Under the pieces are notes generated by a model. The model was not told the origin of the DNA, did not search any database, and was given only the letters and a program-made list of their open reading frames with translations. This document shows positions 36,367 through 51,304 of a DNA stretch of 64,000 nt, in pieces. The translations under genes were made by a program, and so were the position numbers. Every line of letters begins with the position of its first letter. The stretch's first letter is position 1. The DNA is from Monosiga brevicollis MX1 (lineage: Eukaryota; Opisthokonta; Choanoflagellata; Craspedida; Salpingoecidae): assembly GCF_000002865.3 (NCBI RefSeq), contig NW_001865046.1, positions 894,820-958,819 on the forward strand. Reading direction: 5' to 3'.

Positions 36367-39300
36367 TTACGCAGGCACCAAGTAGGTCGTGTCAAGGTAG
36401 GTCTTGACCACGTCCTCAATGATGGTGCGATCCGGGATGGACTGGGCCATGCCGTAGACTGCGGCACCACCTTCCGCCTATAAGAAATGAACGCGTTGAG
36501 AGCAGAATTAGAGCTGGCACAATGTCCGATGCTGCAAGCACAGTCAACCAAGGGAGGGAAATGGTCGAACAAGGAAACCGAATCGAGCAGGGGGTTTGCA
36601 AGCGGACCTTGACGCCGGGGTTGGCGAATAGGGGCGCGGCAACCTTGGCCATGTCGTTGAGGAAGCTTTCCACGATGCCCTCACGGGTATGTGCCAGAGT
36701 CACGCAAATGTGGATGCTGGGCGGAAACTGCAGGACGTTCAGATCCCAACCATGCTCCTCAATCAGGCCGTGCGTCATGCTGCGGGTTGTGCGCGAATGA
36801 GCAAAATGTCCTTTAAGCGCCCATGCCTCCACGCATACATTTACGCCCACCCACTTACCGGTACACATCGAAAACATCGCTGGTCCACGAAACCACAGGG
36901 CCGTCCGGCTCACACATGAGGCGCAGGCCTGGGATCTTCTTGATACCTAGACACCCCAACGGCATTGGCTTGAGAAGTGAGAAGAGCAGGCAACGCACTG
37001 CAGCAACATGTATAATCCAGAGGCAAGAACACGCCAGCATACCTTCGGCGATTTCGCGGGCCGCCTTGATGATCTTTTGCGTGCACTTGACATAGCCATC
37101 CTCACCGTGGTGAACCAGGGCAGCCCAGGTAGCCTGCGCAAGCACCATGATAACAGACAAGTCAAGGCAAGCAAACGAGACGGGGTCTGCGCTCATGCAC
37201 ATAGCACTCAGCTCAGTCACAAGTTGGCAGGATGAAGAGGCTTACCGCCACGAGAGCACCGGAACGTGAGCCAGCGATGGTGGGGGTACCGTAGACACCT
37301 CCGGGCCAGTCCGGGAACATTGAGTACTGGGCATGGTGCAACTCATGGAAAGAGTACATGACGACCGAGGAACCCTGGGCAATAGCGGAATCGGCAGCGG
37401 GGATGAGAACCGAGAGGCGCTTCAACCTGCTGCACAAAACAAAAGGGGGTTGGGGGCGTGATGTACCTTGGGGGCGTAGCCAAACTTGTGAGTGTCAGCT
37501 GAGATGGAGGTGACACCGTCCACCGTAAAGTCAAAAGCTAAAGCACGTGGTAGGGCTTTTGGTGAAATTGCAGGAGGCCGACCAAGTGCCAGCAAGGCGA
37601 GTCGTGCGAAGCAGTGTCTTGGACAAGGATGGCACCGACGTACAGGGGAAGTCGAAGCCAGCCTTGCGCATGAAGGGAACCACAAAGGAGCCAAGGCAGC
37701 AGTCGACGTGCAGACCAATGCCATAGCTCTTGGCAATGGCAGCCAGCTCTTCAATAGGGTCCACACAACCATGGGGGTACTATACCACCGCGGACACCGA
37801 ATCGTGGTCATGCCGAAACAAACAAAGCCGGAGGTGAGTGGCGTCAAAAGTGGAGAGAAAAACAAATAAAATAAACTAAATAAAATAAACATTGTGGCGT
37901 GGACATGAAGCTTGTATACATGAACCTTGGTTCACCATCGAGTGCGCGTGTGTACAGACCTGAGGGCAAGAGCCAACGAGGGCAATGGTGTTGCTGTCAA
38001 TGTGGCGGCGCATGGCGCTGGGGCGAGCACGGCAGGTCTTGGGATCCATGGGGATCTTGCGAATGTGGATGCCCAGGTATTGGCAAGCCTTGTCAAAGGC
38101 GGGGTGGGCCGTAGTGCAAGTGACAATGTTGGGGTTGGTGATGCCACGAACGGAGTGATAGTAGTCACGGTAGGACTTGCAGGCCAGCAAGATGGACTCG
38201 GTACCACCCGAAGTGACAGAGCCACAGGCGGTTGGGCCGCCGTTGAAGATGTCGCAGACCATGCGCACCACCTCCGCCTGAAGGTGGAAAGACGCACCGA
38301 GTGGACGTGTCAGGAATGAGGAGGGCAACGGAGGGTCGGGGACTGGTGAGCCTTTGCTCAAGACAAGCAGCTGTGCTGACCTCCATTTGGCGGACGCCGG
38401 GGAAGACGCCAGGGTGAAGCGGGTTGGTCCAGGCAAACATGGCATAGGTCTTGGAGATCATGTCTGTGTAGGTATCAACGTCATCGTCACCGACGTAGAT
38501 GGTACCGGACACCTGGTGACAGGCAGTCGCAGCAAGCGCTGTTAGCCGACAGCTGACATGCGGGTGGAATCATGCGTTGGAGAGGATGGAAAACAGGGGT
38601 CGTTTGGTGCTGGGGGCGGGGGGGGAACTGACTTTGCCCTCCTCGCGACGCTTGTCCGGATCGCCAATTTTGGCATACTCCTGGAGCAGCTTTTCGAGAT
38701 CGTCCCACTTGCGGCCCTCCTTGGGCATGGCAGTGATGCCCTGCAAACGCAAAATGAAAGCGGGGCGAAGCCAGCGGTAGGGTGATTTCAAGACATGAGA
38801 TGACAAACTGGTCCCAGGTGAGAGACAGAGATGGAGAGACACATTCGAGACAGCCAGCCACACAGACAAGAGAGGCAACGGCGGGCCAGAGACCCAGACA
38901 GTGATGGGGGAAAAAAAATGGAGGCATGTGAGGGCGGGAAGTATTACGTTGGGATGGGCATGCTTGTGCAGGAGACTCTTCTCAAAGTCGGCACGAGTCT
39001 TGGACAGCTCCTTCTCAACCTGAGAAAGGTGATTGATGTGAGAGCGTGTGCATGCCGGGCAGGCACGTCGGCTGCCTTGGACAAGGCCAAGCTCGGGGCG
39101 AGTGAGGTTTTGGCCCACTGCAGGACCAGCGGACCACGCACCATCCTCTGAACGAGGGGAATCTTGCGGGCACAGCGGAAGACGCCCTTTTTGGTCCGGG
39201 TGAACAGTGATTCCTCATGACCGAAAAAGAGATTGATGATAAAGTCGAGCACGATGCATCCACACACCGTCAAGCCCATGATCTATCCATAACGGCGGTT

Positions 39301-39652
39301 GGAGGCCAGCGGTTCAGTGAGGCGGAGCAGCATGGTTGGATCACAGTGCCTCGAACAGAGGAAAGAGAGAGAGAGAGAGAGAGAGAACGAGCGGGCGCAA
39401 GTGCACTGCTCGAAGAAAAGAGGTCTTGTAGACCAGGAACCACGCGTTCAGGCGAGGGCTGCCTTCCAAACCGGGCGACCTTTGACTGAAACTCACCTGC
39501 CAAGCTTCAAAGCCGGCGAACAGGTCGTTGATGGTTGTGCGGGCATCGCCGAGCGCCGCCTGGCACTGGTCCTTAAAGTCACCCTGGGTACAAAACCCAT
39601 ATCCAATCGCAGCCACCAGTGCCACCGCGGCACCACGGACCAGCGTCTCCAT
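36367..39652 (-). CDS. SGPL1: Sphingosine-1-phosphate lyase
   Basis: Multi-exon PLP enzyme. The ATG at 39652 is followed by two hydrophobic N-terminal segments ([16 protein letters not shown], then [17 protein letters not shown]), fitting an ER-anchored protein. Family blocks follow: [81 protein letters not shown] and [15 protein letters not shown]. Next comes the PLP-binding lysine segment [13 protein letters not shown], then [23 protein letters not shown]. The end is TTYLVPA with TAA at 36367-36369. The enzyme cleaves sphingosine 1-phosphate to hexadecenal and phosphoethanolamine, the exit step of sphingolipid breakdown. All key residues appear present and the length is normal. Introns are short; one in the middle is interrupted by the exon for residues [13 protein letters not shown]. 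Confidence 0.94.
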
Positions 39653-41141
<1,489 letters not shown>

Positions 41142-44100
41142 TTAAACGCGACTGTGACTTTCCTCGCCATAAATGGTTAGATAACCAGCATCCACGGCGC
41201 TTGGATCCGAGTCTGCTGCCTCGGCAGCTGCCAGACCGTCAAGCACCGAAACGTGCGGTTGATCCCCACCCAAACTGTCAGGAGTGACCAGAGCCGTTGA
41301 TGGTTCGTCGAAAACCTCATCCGTGGCAGGGATGAGGCTAGACCGATGTTCCTCCTGAGCCTGCCAAGGAGCCGAAGAGCTTGGCTGATCGTCCCCTGGC
41401 TGGGCAGTGCGACGATCTTCTGCCAGGTCTGCAAAGCTGCAGAATATGTCCTCTAAAGTCGTTTGTGTGATGGCATAATCCTCGAGATTCAAGGCCTCGC
41501 GTTGTGCCTCAAGTTCTGTAAAAATGGTGGCCAGCACCAAGCCCTCTGTAGGCAGCTGATAGCGCAACAATCCATTGTGTGCCTCTTTGAGTACCGCGGT
41601 GGGAAATCGGTGGGCTACAAAACTTTTGGCAGGTCCGACCTCGGGTGGAAACCCTTGAACCTAAGCCCATATGGAAGAATCAAAGTGAGAGAAGAAGAAG
41701 GCACTCGAAAGAGAAAAAAAAAGGCGAAGCCCGCCTGACGCTGTGAGGAGGTCATGGCCATCAAGAGACGCGCGCAAGCCTGCGCTAGGTGGTTCTCGCA
41801 GTACCTTGATCGCCAATGTGTATCCATTGCCATACTTGCTCTTGAGATGTTGCGGGCTGCCCAAACAACGAAACTGCCCATCAACCATGATTCCAAGGCG
41901 TTGGCATAACGCTTGACATTCATCCATGGCGTGGCTGGTCAGAATGACCGAACGCCCCGCGCGCACAACGCCGTTGATCTGGGTCCACAGAAACCGCCGG
42001 GCTCGTGGATCAAGGCCCGCAGAAGGCTCTGCTCGTGTGTGCAAGCACAGCAGACGGGATATGAGCGTTATCAAACAAGACACCATAAGCAGCACGCAAC
42101 TCACCGTCCAAGCACACCAGCGAGCTTTGGCCCAATAGGGCAATGGCGATGCTTAGCTTGCGTTTGTTGCCACCAGAATAGACCTTTAATTATGTGCACA
42201 TGAGCCTCAATCATCGTCGCTTGTTTTCCAGCGCCTCGCATCCGACGCGACGGGCATTGGGTCGCAGCCACAAGAGCACGATGGACCTACTTGTGCAATG
42301 CGTTTGGCCCAGCGACGAAGCTGCATCTTGCGAATTGACCAATCGACTACCACCCCCAGCTGGGACTCGGGAATGCCTCGCAGCCGACAATACATCTCCA
42401 ACGTTTCCTGGCCCGTCAGCAGCCCGTTGAGCGCATCCACTTCCTGGGGACAGTACCCCTCGTGCTGGCGCACCTATCAGTGTACACCGCCGCCGCCACA
42501 AATACATGGCAACCCGCTCTTGTTAGCGACGAAAATCAGAAGCAAGATGTGATGGTCCATCGACCCGTGAGACGTGGATTGGCCACAGGGCAAATTTTGC
42601 AGCATGTGCCACGCTCGTCAAGTCGAGGCCACGTGCATACATACCGCCGCCATGTCCTTGAGAATGGAATGGCCAGCCACAAAGGCGTTTCCTGAAGTAC
42701 AGGCCACGTCTCCAGTGATCATTTTAAAAGTGGTCGTCTTGCCTGCGCCGTTTGTGCCTACCAACGTCAAAGCAAATGAGATTGTCCTGCACCCCCTTTT
42801 GACGCCACGCAAACAGCAACTTGGCTGGCACACTCTGTCAATAATCGCTGTACCTAGCAGGCCAAAGCACTGGCCCCGGGGCACCACAAAGCTCAAGCCT
42901 CGCACGGCTCGCGTCGTCCCGTTCTTGCCCGTGTAGGTCTTGACGAGCCGATCTGCTACCAGCACTGCTTCTGACACCAGTTCTGTGCCACCCGCTCGCA
43001 CTCGCTCCTGCTCCCGACGAACATCCTCATCTCCGAGATCACTAGGATCCGTCATTTCTCCTGCCAAGCCCACGCTGAGCATTTCCAGCTATTGGCCGAG
43101 TCAACGCAAGCACGGTATGAGCAAATGATGAGGTGGTGAAGTCGAAAGCTTGATTGCCAGCCTCGACAAATACCCACGAGACTTTGGTCGTCCTACCTCA
43201 TTGCTGGGCGTCGAGGCACTGCTATCCGACTGGCGCAGTCGTTGACGCATGCGCCAGTGCTCAATGGCAATAGTCAGAACGAGAAAGATCAAGCCCTCCA
43301 ACACCATAAACATGCAGTTCCGTCCAATCAAGGACATGGAAAAGGGGTCCTGAAGTGGAATCGCAGATGAGATGGTCTGTGCTTCCTGCTCTGCTACTCG
43401 ATATCTTCTCCAATCTAGACGAACCTGATACGATGGCGCGTTGTCAATAAACTCTTTGCTGTACTCGTAAAACTGTGCAATATACTCGTTGGCCGCCAAG
43501 TCCATCATTCTAAGCACCGCGAGCAAGGCGACAAAAATAAGAAAAGGCAAACCACGTTTCAAACAGCGCGCCGGAAAGAGAGCGGCGGTGCAGCGGAACG
43601 GCACCAAGAACGAACCCGCGACCCAGGCAGTAGTTGGGAAATATCAAAAAGACCCATTTCAAGCTGTCGTTGACCGATGTCAGACCAGGATCGTCCGGGA
43701 AAAGTCCCAAAATAAAGGTGGCCAGGGTGGCAGTCAACCCTGTAGCAGAAGCAACAAGCTGAGCGGTCCCAAGGCAACCATCCAACCGTACCCACCGCCC
43801 CACGCGACCAAGCGCCCATGCATCTCGCAGCCGTGACAAGAAGCAATTGACCGATCGAGGTGTGCTTCATGAACACGACGAACGTTCAGGCGCGCTTACC
43901 AATGAACAAATTGACGCAGATGAGAACGACGTAACCTGTCGATGGTACTTTGAACAGAAAGCTTCCGAGGTACATGATGGGCGTGATGCTCCACCCGCTG
44001 TACTCGTAGTCGGAAGCACATGCACATATGTGGCCCGTGAGTTGTGTGCATGCAATGACAGTCACTGTCAGCAAAGTGAGCAAGTCGTACTATAGAAACA

Positions 44101-47100
44101 AAAGTGCCGTGACGGCTCCCAAGTTACGCCCAGTGTATGCAGGGAGATCAAAGGCGACAAAGATGAGCAGCGCCACGAGCGCTGGCAGGGTATAGTTGAG
44201 CATGTCCCAAGTAAAATTGGCAACCCAGTAGGTGGGGAGATCTAGCCCCGAGACCATCTGGCGAATTGTAGGAACGAATAAAAGAGCATGCATGACGTCA
44301 AGCTAATCCAAGCAGTCAATGATAGAGTAAAAAGAGAAACCGGACAGACGGCACACAGCAGACTGTTGCCCCGCTTTGAGAAACGCACCTGCAAATGTTT
44401 TGCCTTGGACACACGCTCAGAAATCAAAAAAACGACAAAGCTGGCTGGAACAAAGGATAGAGCCATGATGACGTTGATGGCCACGGTAAGATCAGTGCCA
44501 GACTCGAGATATTCCTGTGTCTTCTCGTCTGCAGTCGAGTTGAGAGGGTGATTGAACACGCGCAGATTGTGTGTACTTCCGAGCGTGCTGTGCAAAATTG
44601 CATTGTGGGCCAAATGTACGGCAGTTGGCAGGCTGTGGTAATGCCGGTTATCAAACCAACCTGTAGTAGTTGAACAACAAAGGTGAGTGTCCGGTAGATG
44701 GATGGAAAAAAAAAAAGGTTTTTTTTTTTTTGGGGGGGGGGGGGGGGGGTGCGCAAGCAGCGGGCTAGCAAAGCCGTGTGCACCGTACCGCGCATGACCG
44801 TGCTATTGAAAGCACCACTCAAGAGTGCACTGGACAGCTGAACGACTGGATGCTCAGTAGATTCAATCGTCAGAGCCGCACGGCGCGTCGCCTGCAGCTC
44901 GTCGTAGGTGTCCAAGATGTAAGCTGAAAAGTTTTGCTGGGCCACAAGCAACGCATCGGTCCCTCCAACATCAATGAAATAGTCGGGATCAAATCCCACC
45001 GAAACACTGGCCGTGAGCGTGCTGGAGAGCAGCGAAGGCGAAGCATGCAGATCCGCATAAGGCGTCTCAGTAGCGCGCAAGCTAGCGTGACAAGGTACGT
45101 TGAAAATGTCTGGCGCAAACTCAAGGGGGGGTCCGTCCTTGGGTGGGGGGAAGGAGGTTGCCACGGCCATGCCAACACAAATAAAAATGGCAGGCAAGAC
45201 AATCTGAGATAGAAAGGCCTTGAAATCACGTCGCACATTGTGCCAGCGCTTGAGCAGCACAGCTTTGAAGCGCTGCGCACGCAGAGGCCATCCTTGCAAG
45301 AGACGGCCCGTATAAGTACCGTCCTCCTGGACTAGCGCGCCGTGTTCAGCTTCCTCATCATCGTGCTGGCTAAGAAGAGAATGCTCGAGGGATGCGTCCA
45401 TGCCACTGCTCCAAGAGAGGCGTGCGTCGACGCTCTGCGCAGCCGTCTCGCTGCGCTCGGGCTTGACTGCCGCAGCCATAGTTGCCGGCCTTGTCGTACG
45501 CTCTTCGGATTCTTCAGCATCCTCAGCCACACGCAAAAATACATCCTCCAGGGTGGTGGCGGAGAGGCCGTAACTTTCAATGCCTAGTTCTGCGCGCTGT
45601 GCGTCTAGGCTGCAAAACAAAGGTGCAAAGCCCGCGACCTGATCCACTGGCAGATGAAAAGCCACCTCTTGACCAACATCATCGGCTAGCTCGGCCTTGG
45701 GCACGTGTTTGCGGATGACTTGAGAGATGCGAGGAACAACATCGGGAAGTGTGCGATCGACAACGGCCGACAGGAGGTATGTTGCGTTGTACGCCTTCTT
45801 CAGAAACATGGAGGTGCCCAAGCACTGTAATCGACCATGCGCCATAATGGCGATAGCATCTGACAGCAAGTCTGCTTCATCCAGATGATGCGTACACAAC
45901 AGAATGGTGCGCTCCTTTTTATAACGCAGTAGCAGATCCCACATGGAACGGCGAACTGACGCGTCGCAACCCGCCGTTGGTTCATCTGCTCGTGGAAAGA
46001 AAACGCGCAAGAGGTTGCAGCAAATAAAACGAGGGGTGAGATGGCGAAAAAAAATGGAGAGTGAAGCCCACGCTAATTGCCATCACGGGTGTTTTGCAAT
46101 AAAGGGAACCGCCCTCAGAAGAGTCATCGGGAACAGGGGACGCAGAGAAAAGTCAGATGCTCTAGCAGACGACGCACCAAGAATAACCACGTTTGATCCT
46201 GACAGAAAGGCCATGGCCACGCTCAGCTTGCGCTTTTGCCCTCCGGATAGTGTGCCCGCCAAGCTGAAACGCTTGCTGTTCAGTCGCACGTCATTGATAT
46301 ATCGATCGACAGCCTCCAGGGTCGCAGTAGGTGACAGGCAACGCAGCCGTGCTACCATTATTAAATTCTCTTCGACCGTTAAGGTCTCAAAAATAACGTT
46401 GTACTGTGGGCACACACCTAGTAGCAAAAGGGAAAAGGGACAAGGGCACCGCCAGATGAGAAAAAAAAAAGAAAGAAAAGAAAAACAAACAGAGGGAGAG
46501 GAAGAGAGAGATGGGGGCAGCACACGTGTGATAGCGGTCAAATGGGGGACGACAGAAGCAGGAGCATGGCCCTACCCAAGTGTTCACGAATGGTACCCAT
46601 CTGGGTACGCACGTCAAGACCATCAATATATGCAGTACCCGAGGTGGGTGGGAAGAGACCAGTAAGGATTGACATGGTCGTTGTCTTGCCCGCGCCGTTG
46701 TGACCCAAAAGGGCCGTGATACCCGGGGTGGCCATTTCAAAGCTCAACTGGTCCACGGCAACACGTTCTGACTGATCTGAGCACGCCCCCGTCCTGTACA
46801 CTTTGGTCAGCTTGTCCAAGCGTATGCCAACTTGCTGGCCATCTGGCACGGCTTGAAAATGACCAGCAGGGTTATTTTGCTGAAGAGCGGGCGAGCCTTT
46901 GCCGGCAATCAACGATTGCCCTTCCGCCGAAGCACGGCGCGAGCTGAAACACGCAAGGCCAGTCCAGTACTTGCGTTGAAATGGAAAATACCAAGGTTGC
47001 GCCACACCATACGGGGTCAGGACTTGCTCCAAGTACCAAACCAGCAACGCATAGAGGAAGCAATCAAAGATCATCATGATCAGGGCGTTACTGAAGGTGA

Positions 47101-50100
47101 AGTTGTCGCACGCTCCGATTCCTTGGCCCATATTATGCCATTGCAATCCTTCGCCAATCTCCTCATATCGGGCAATGTAGGCAGCACCCATACCAAAGGC
47201 AGTGGTGGAAAAGAGTGACAGCCCCCACTTGGTACCTGCCGTCATCGTCTCCTCTTGGATTGACACGAACACGTACGGCATGTAAGTTCCAAAATCTAAA
47301 AAGCCAAAAAAAAACACAACAATGAGATCAAACAAGAAGAAGAACAAGAAAAAGAACAACATGATGAAGATGAAGAAGCAGAAGCGCCGCGGGCACTTGG
47401 TAGGAGCGGATGGTGGTGTGGGTAAACGCACAGATCATGCCACCCACGGCCGCAGCGATGCGCGCTTTGGAAAAAAGCGTGGAGATGATAAAGGCCACCA
47501 TGATGGATGCGATGGCAGAAATCTCCAGGTAGACAAAAATGAGGAGGGGATCTGAAAAGGCAAACACGTTGCCACCCACCAGAACCACAGTCATCAGGAA
47601 ACAAGTGACGGTGAGCACGACCAAGGAAGACAAAAACCAGCCGACCCAGTGAACCAGCTCGGATAGACCTAAGAAGCGATGAATCATCAGAAAGGTCAAA
47701 ACATGCTTTGCCGACAATATCATAGTCTGTTGTGAGGATGAGGAGAAGGGACGCTCACGCACCCATCATTTTCGTATATTCCTTCAGCCTCGTTTCTTTC
47801 TCGTGCACGATGTTTTTGGCCAGCATGGTCACAAAGTAAATCCAGGCTGCAGACAATGGCGCCCAACAAAAGGTGTCAATCGGAACATCAAAAGAACGTT
47901 ATGTCTGGGAGAAGACAAGACGCTGCTGACTTACACAGCACCATGAAGAGGGGCAGGGTGCGGCTGATGCCCCACGCAAAGAGGTCATCTCGGTAGGCCG
48001 GGACGGGCATCATTTGAGCATAAACAGCAGGTTCGCCAACGCTTTCACCGGCCCAAAACTCGAGAGTAGCCCGTTCCATGAGGTCCTGTATAATGGTAAA
48101 CCCAAGGTAGTAATAGAGCGCATTGGCGGTGTCGCCTGCGTTGTTCCAAGTGTAGGCCGGGGCCAGCTCAGCGGTAGACGGTGTTTTCAGCTGGTGAAAT
48201 CGGATGGACAGCGAGAGATTGTTGGGAAGCCGACCAGTGTCATCCACATCGTGAAAGACAACGCCGCCAAAGACAGTAAAAAGCTTGTCGTCACCCATGG
48301 CGGCAGCCACAAGCTCCTCTTCGGTGTCGAAGCCAACCCAAAAGTCGTCAAGCTGAAGAGCCGCAAGAGCTGAAGAGTTGGCAGAGCTGGTGAGATTGTC
48401 TAGCCAGGTGAAATTGGCAGGACTGGCTGTGATATTTGCTGCCAGCCTGGAGGCCAGCACACACTCGACCAAGTCCACAACGGCAACAGCCTGCTGAAGT
48501 GTGGCGTTTGCCAATCTAGGAATCAATCCGAAGCAATGTGTAAGCCAACAGAAAGGCGTGACAGCGTACAGGCGCAAACAAGGACAGCAGAAAAGTATCG
48601 GCACAAAGGGTAGGAGCCATGTCGGTCCTTCACAAAGGCTTGATAAGGATAACCCCTCAGACCAGACTTACCCGATGACCTCGAGGACTTGGCCGCGGGC
48701 TGGCGCGTAATAGACTTGCGCTTGAGTGAAGAGCTCCAAAAGCTGTTCGCTGTTGGCCATGGCATCCAGCCCAACCGTAACCTCGTCTTCGACATCCTGG
48801 CTTGAGGTGTCTTCGCGGTCATGAGCCATTGTGGGTTCAGAAGCCCGGCGGCGTCGAGATGGGTTCGATGGTTCACCGCTGGACGAGGAACGAGTCCTCT
48901 CGGCAACACGTGGGGCGTTCGTGGGGCGGGGTTCATTGGTGGCAGCATTGGGTTCGTAACCCGAACCTTGGGAACGAAAACTGAAGGATCCACCCACCGC
49001 AATACCGTCGGTATTGGGGCATGCAATTTGCTGATAGAGCGTTGACCAATCCAAGTTGCTGCCATTCCGTTGCAAATCGTCCAAAAGCCGATCAATCGTT
49101 GGCAAGGCTTCGATATCTTGGAGCGCAGCCTCGATGCGCGACAGATCTCCAAGATCTGCCTCGAGACGGGCAAACTCATCGAGCAGGACAGGGACCATAG
49201 AGGTGCTGATGTTGGTGCCAGATGCTTGCGCCAAGGCATCGAGAACGGCCTGTCGCTCGGCTGGGTCTTCAAGCCCAAGTAGCACCGCAACCAAGGCACG
49301 CTCCAACGCTGGCTCCCGCGCAAGGGCGATGAGGAGATTACTGCGCATCTCGGCCAGCGAGCTGTGATTTGCAGCGTCGGCACGGAGTTGATTTTGAACA
49401 ATCGCGACATCTTCTGGGGTGATTGTGCCGTTGAGCGTACCATTGAGGGCATGCAGCACATCGACAACAGTTACATTGATAAAGTTGTTGGTGGTGACAT
49501 ATTGACGCAAGAATTCTTCTGCGGGGTCTGGGCTGCGCAGAATGGCGCCCAAATCAAATCCGGGAAGCTGAATATCATCAGCCACGGCTGTTAGGTTGGT
49601 CTGAGTGAGGTTGGCCACCAGAGCAGCCAAATCTGGATCGTTGACGAGCCGACAAACGGCGTTGACGACAGCTTGGGTATCATTGCCAGAGGCAGACTGT
49701 GAGAGATTGTACAAGCCATCCCAGTAAGTCGCATTCGTGCCGAACCATAGGTCCGTCAGATCTGCTAGGCCCACGGAAGTGTTGATCAAGCCCACTTCGC
49801 GCAAAGTTTGGTTGAGATCGGCCTCATCGAGGGCCGTGTTGGCCAAGGCCCCCAGAACCACCTCTGGGGTCAGCTGGTAACGGTCAAGGACGGCAGCCAC
49901 GTCTTCCAAGGGACTGCCGGTGGCATTTGGCGAGTCAAAGTTGGCAATGCCACCACAAAGAATGGATTGAACCAGTGCCAGCGCGCCCGAGGAGGGCAAA
50001 GCCAGCGTGTTATATGTAGCTGGGCAAGAGGATCGGGCGGGCGTGAGACAACGACGCCCGCGGGTTGGGGCACAAGGCTGGGGCACAAGGGAGGCGGGGC

Positions 50101-50273
50101 TTACTATCAGGGTAGAGGGTCACTGTTTCACGGGTGCGGACCCAAGCCATGAGAACAAAGAGAAAGAGAGGCACAAGGATTTCAGCCAAGGTGCCACGCC
50201 AGCTACGTCGCTTGAGGAGGTAGTTTTTCCAGAGAAGGGTCCGTAGCTGGCTGCCAAAGCCAGCACGCGCCAT
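41142..50273 (-). CDS. Full-size ABC transporter, subfamily A
   Basis: One very long multi-exon gene. It starts at 50273 with the ABCA leader ([19 protein letters not shown]) and TM1. A large extracellular domain (about 50086-48060) comes next, then a TM cluster with [15 protein letters not shown] (about 47990-47100). NBD1 (about 46790-45700) has Walker [10 protein letters not shown], signature [10 protein letters not shown], and Walker [10 protein letters not shown] split by an intron. A regulatory segment and a second TM half (about 45230-43120) follow. NBD2 (about 42950-41750) has [22 protein letters not shown] and LDEPSAGLD. An acidic tail ends at 41142. Both sites look intact, so it should be an active pump. 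ABCA proteins move phospholipids or sterols across membranes. ABCA proteins are full-length in animals and protists alike. The exact paralogue cannot be named. Confidence 0.93.
44706..44749. repeat. A11-GG-T13-G18 homopolymer cluster in an ABCA intron
   Basis: Three adjacent homopolymer runs: A at 44706-44716, T at 44719-44731 and G at 44732-44749. They lie in the intron upstream (in gene order) of the exon near 44660. This could be real or partly a sequencing artefact. Confidence 0.85.
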
Positions 50274-51304
50274 GATTCTGAGCTAAAGTGCCAGACAGCA
50301 GACCTCGAGAGCGGTAGGCAGGTATATAGTACACCCGATGGGCGGCAGGCGTCACCAACGGCTGTCCAGATGAGCCAAGGGCTGATCCATGGGTGGGCGC
50401 AAACGGAGGAGGTGGGGAGCAAGCCGTCTTTTAAAAAGGCTCCGTCGAGAGTGCGGCCGAGTTGAAACAGGAGGCAAGGAGGGAGTGTCAGATGACAGAC
50501 GTGTTAGCTGCTTGATCAGCTGGCTTGATCGCGACAGCTGAGAACTATACCGCGAGGCATGCCCCAGCAAGTGAGGCTTGAGAAAAATGCGGGAGACGTG
50601 CGCCATCGCAAGCGACAGAAAGTTGCAGCCCAAGCAAGGCACGTTGCCGCACATGTCCAGCTCCAACACCCTGACAGAACACGCGTACCTGATGACTCCA
50701 GAAACGGATACCAGCCACTACACCGCCACTGATGTCCAGTGCCCGTCACCGCCGTACCGTACTGTACCGTTCCGTTCCGTTCCGTTCCGTTCCGTTCCGT
50801 TGCGATGGTCCGACTGCCGTTTCGCACCTTGGCACACGTAAACGGCAGAAGGGTTTCCGCTATGCGATAGTGTTACTTATATCACACTTTTGCACCCGCA
50901 GCTGCGCAGCTGCTCGTGACACTAACGATGCAATTTACGCTGTAAAGTATCGTTAAAGATGTTAACATGTCTGCATAAACTCGATTTTTCACACCGATAA
51001 CTCATATATGTCAGACAAAAGGAGCCGTGGACGGAGCAGTTGTTGTGATTTTTTCATTTTTTTTAAAAAAATTTTTTGGGAGCAAGTTTCAAGTAGTGGT
51101 GGCTCGGGTGGGCTGGCAGGTCTTGCTGGGCTGAGAGGAGCGATAGGGGCTTATTGTGGACAGTGGTCGTGGTGCCAGGGGTCTAATACGCGTTGGCCCT
51201 GCCCTGTTTTTTTGTTTGTTTTTTTAACTTTTTCTTCTTCTTTCCTTCTTTCTCTGGTTCTGTCTGCTTCTTGGCGTTTGCGGACGAGGGAGCGAAGGGA
51301 CAGG
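50274..51304. promoter_or_regulatory. Divergent space between ABCA and CCHC-TatD genes
   Basis: About 1 kb between two outward-facing starts. A (CCGTT)n pentanucleotide run lies at about 50766-50801. An AT-rich block at about 50870-51010 could hold core promoter sequence for either gene. No element could be assigned with confidence. Confidence 0.4.
50766..50801. repeat. (CCGTT)n pentanucleotide repeat
   Basis: About seven CCGTT units in the divergent intergenic region. Confidence 0.9.
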
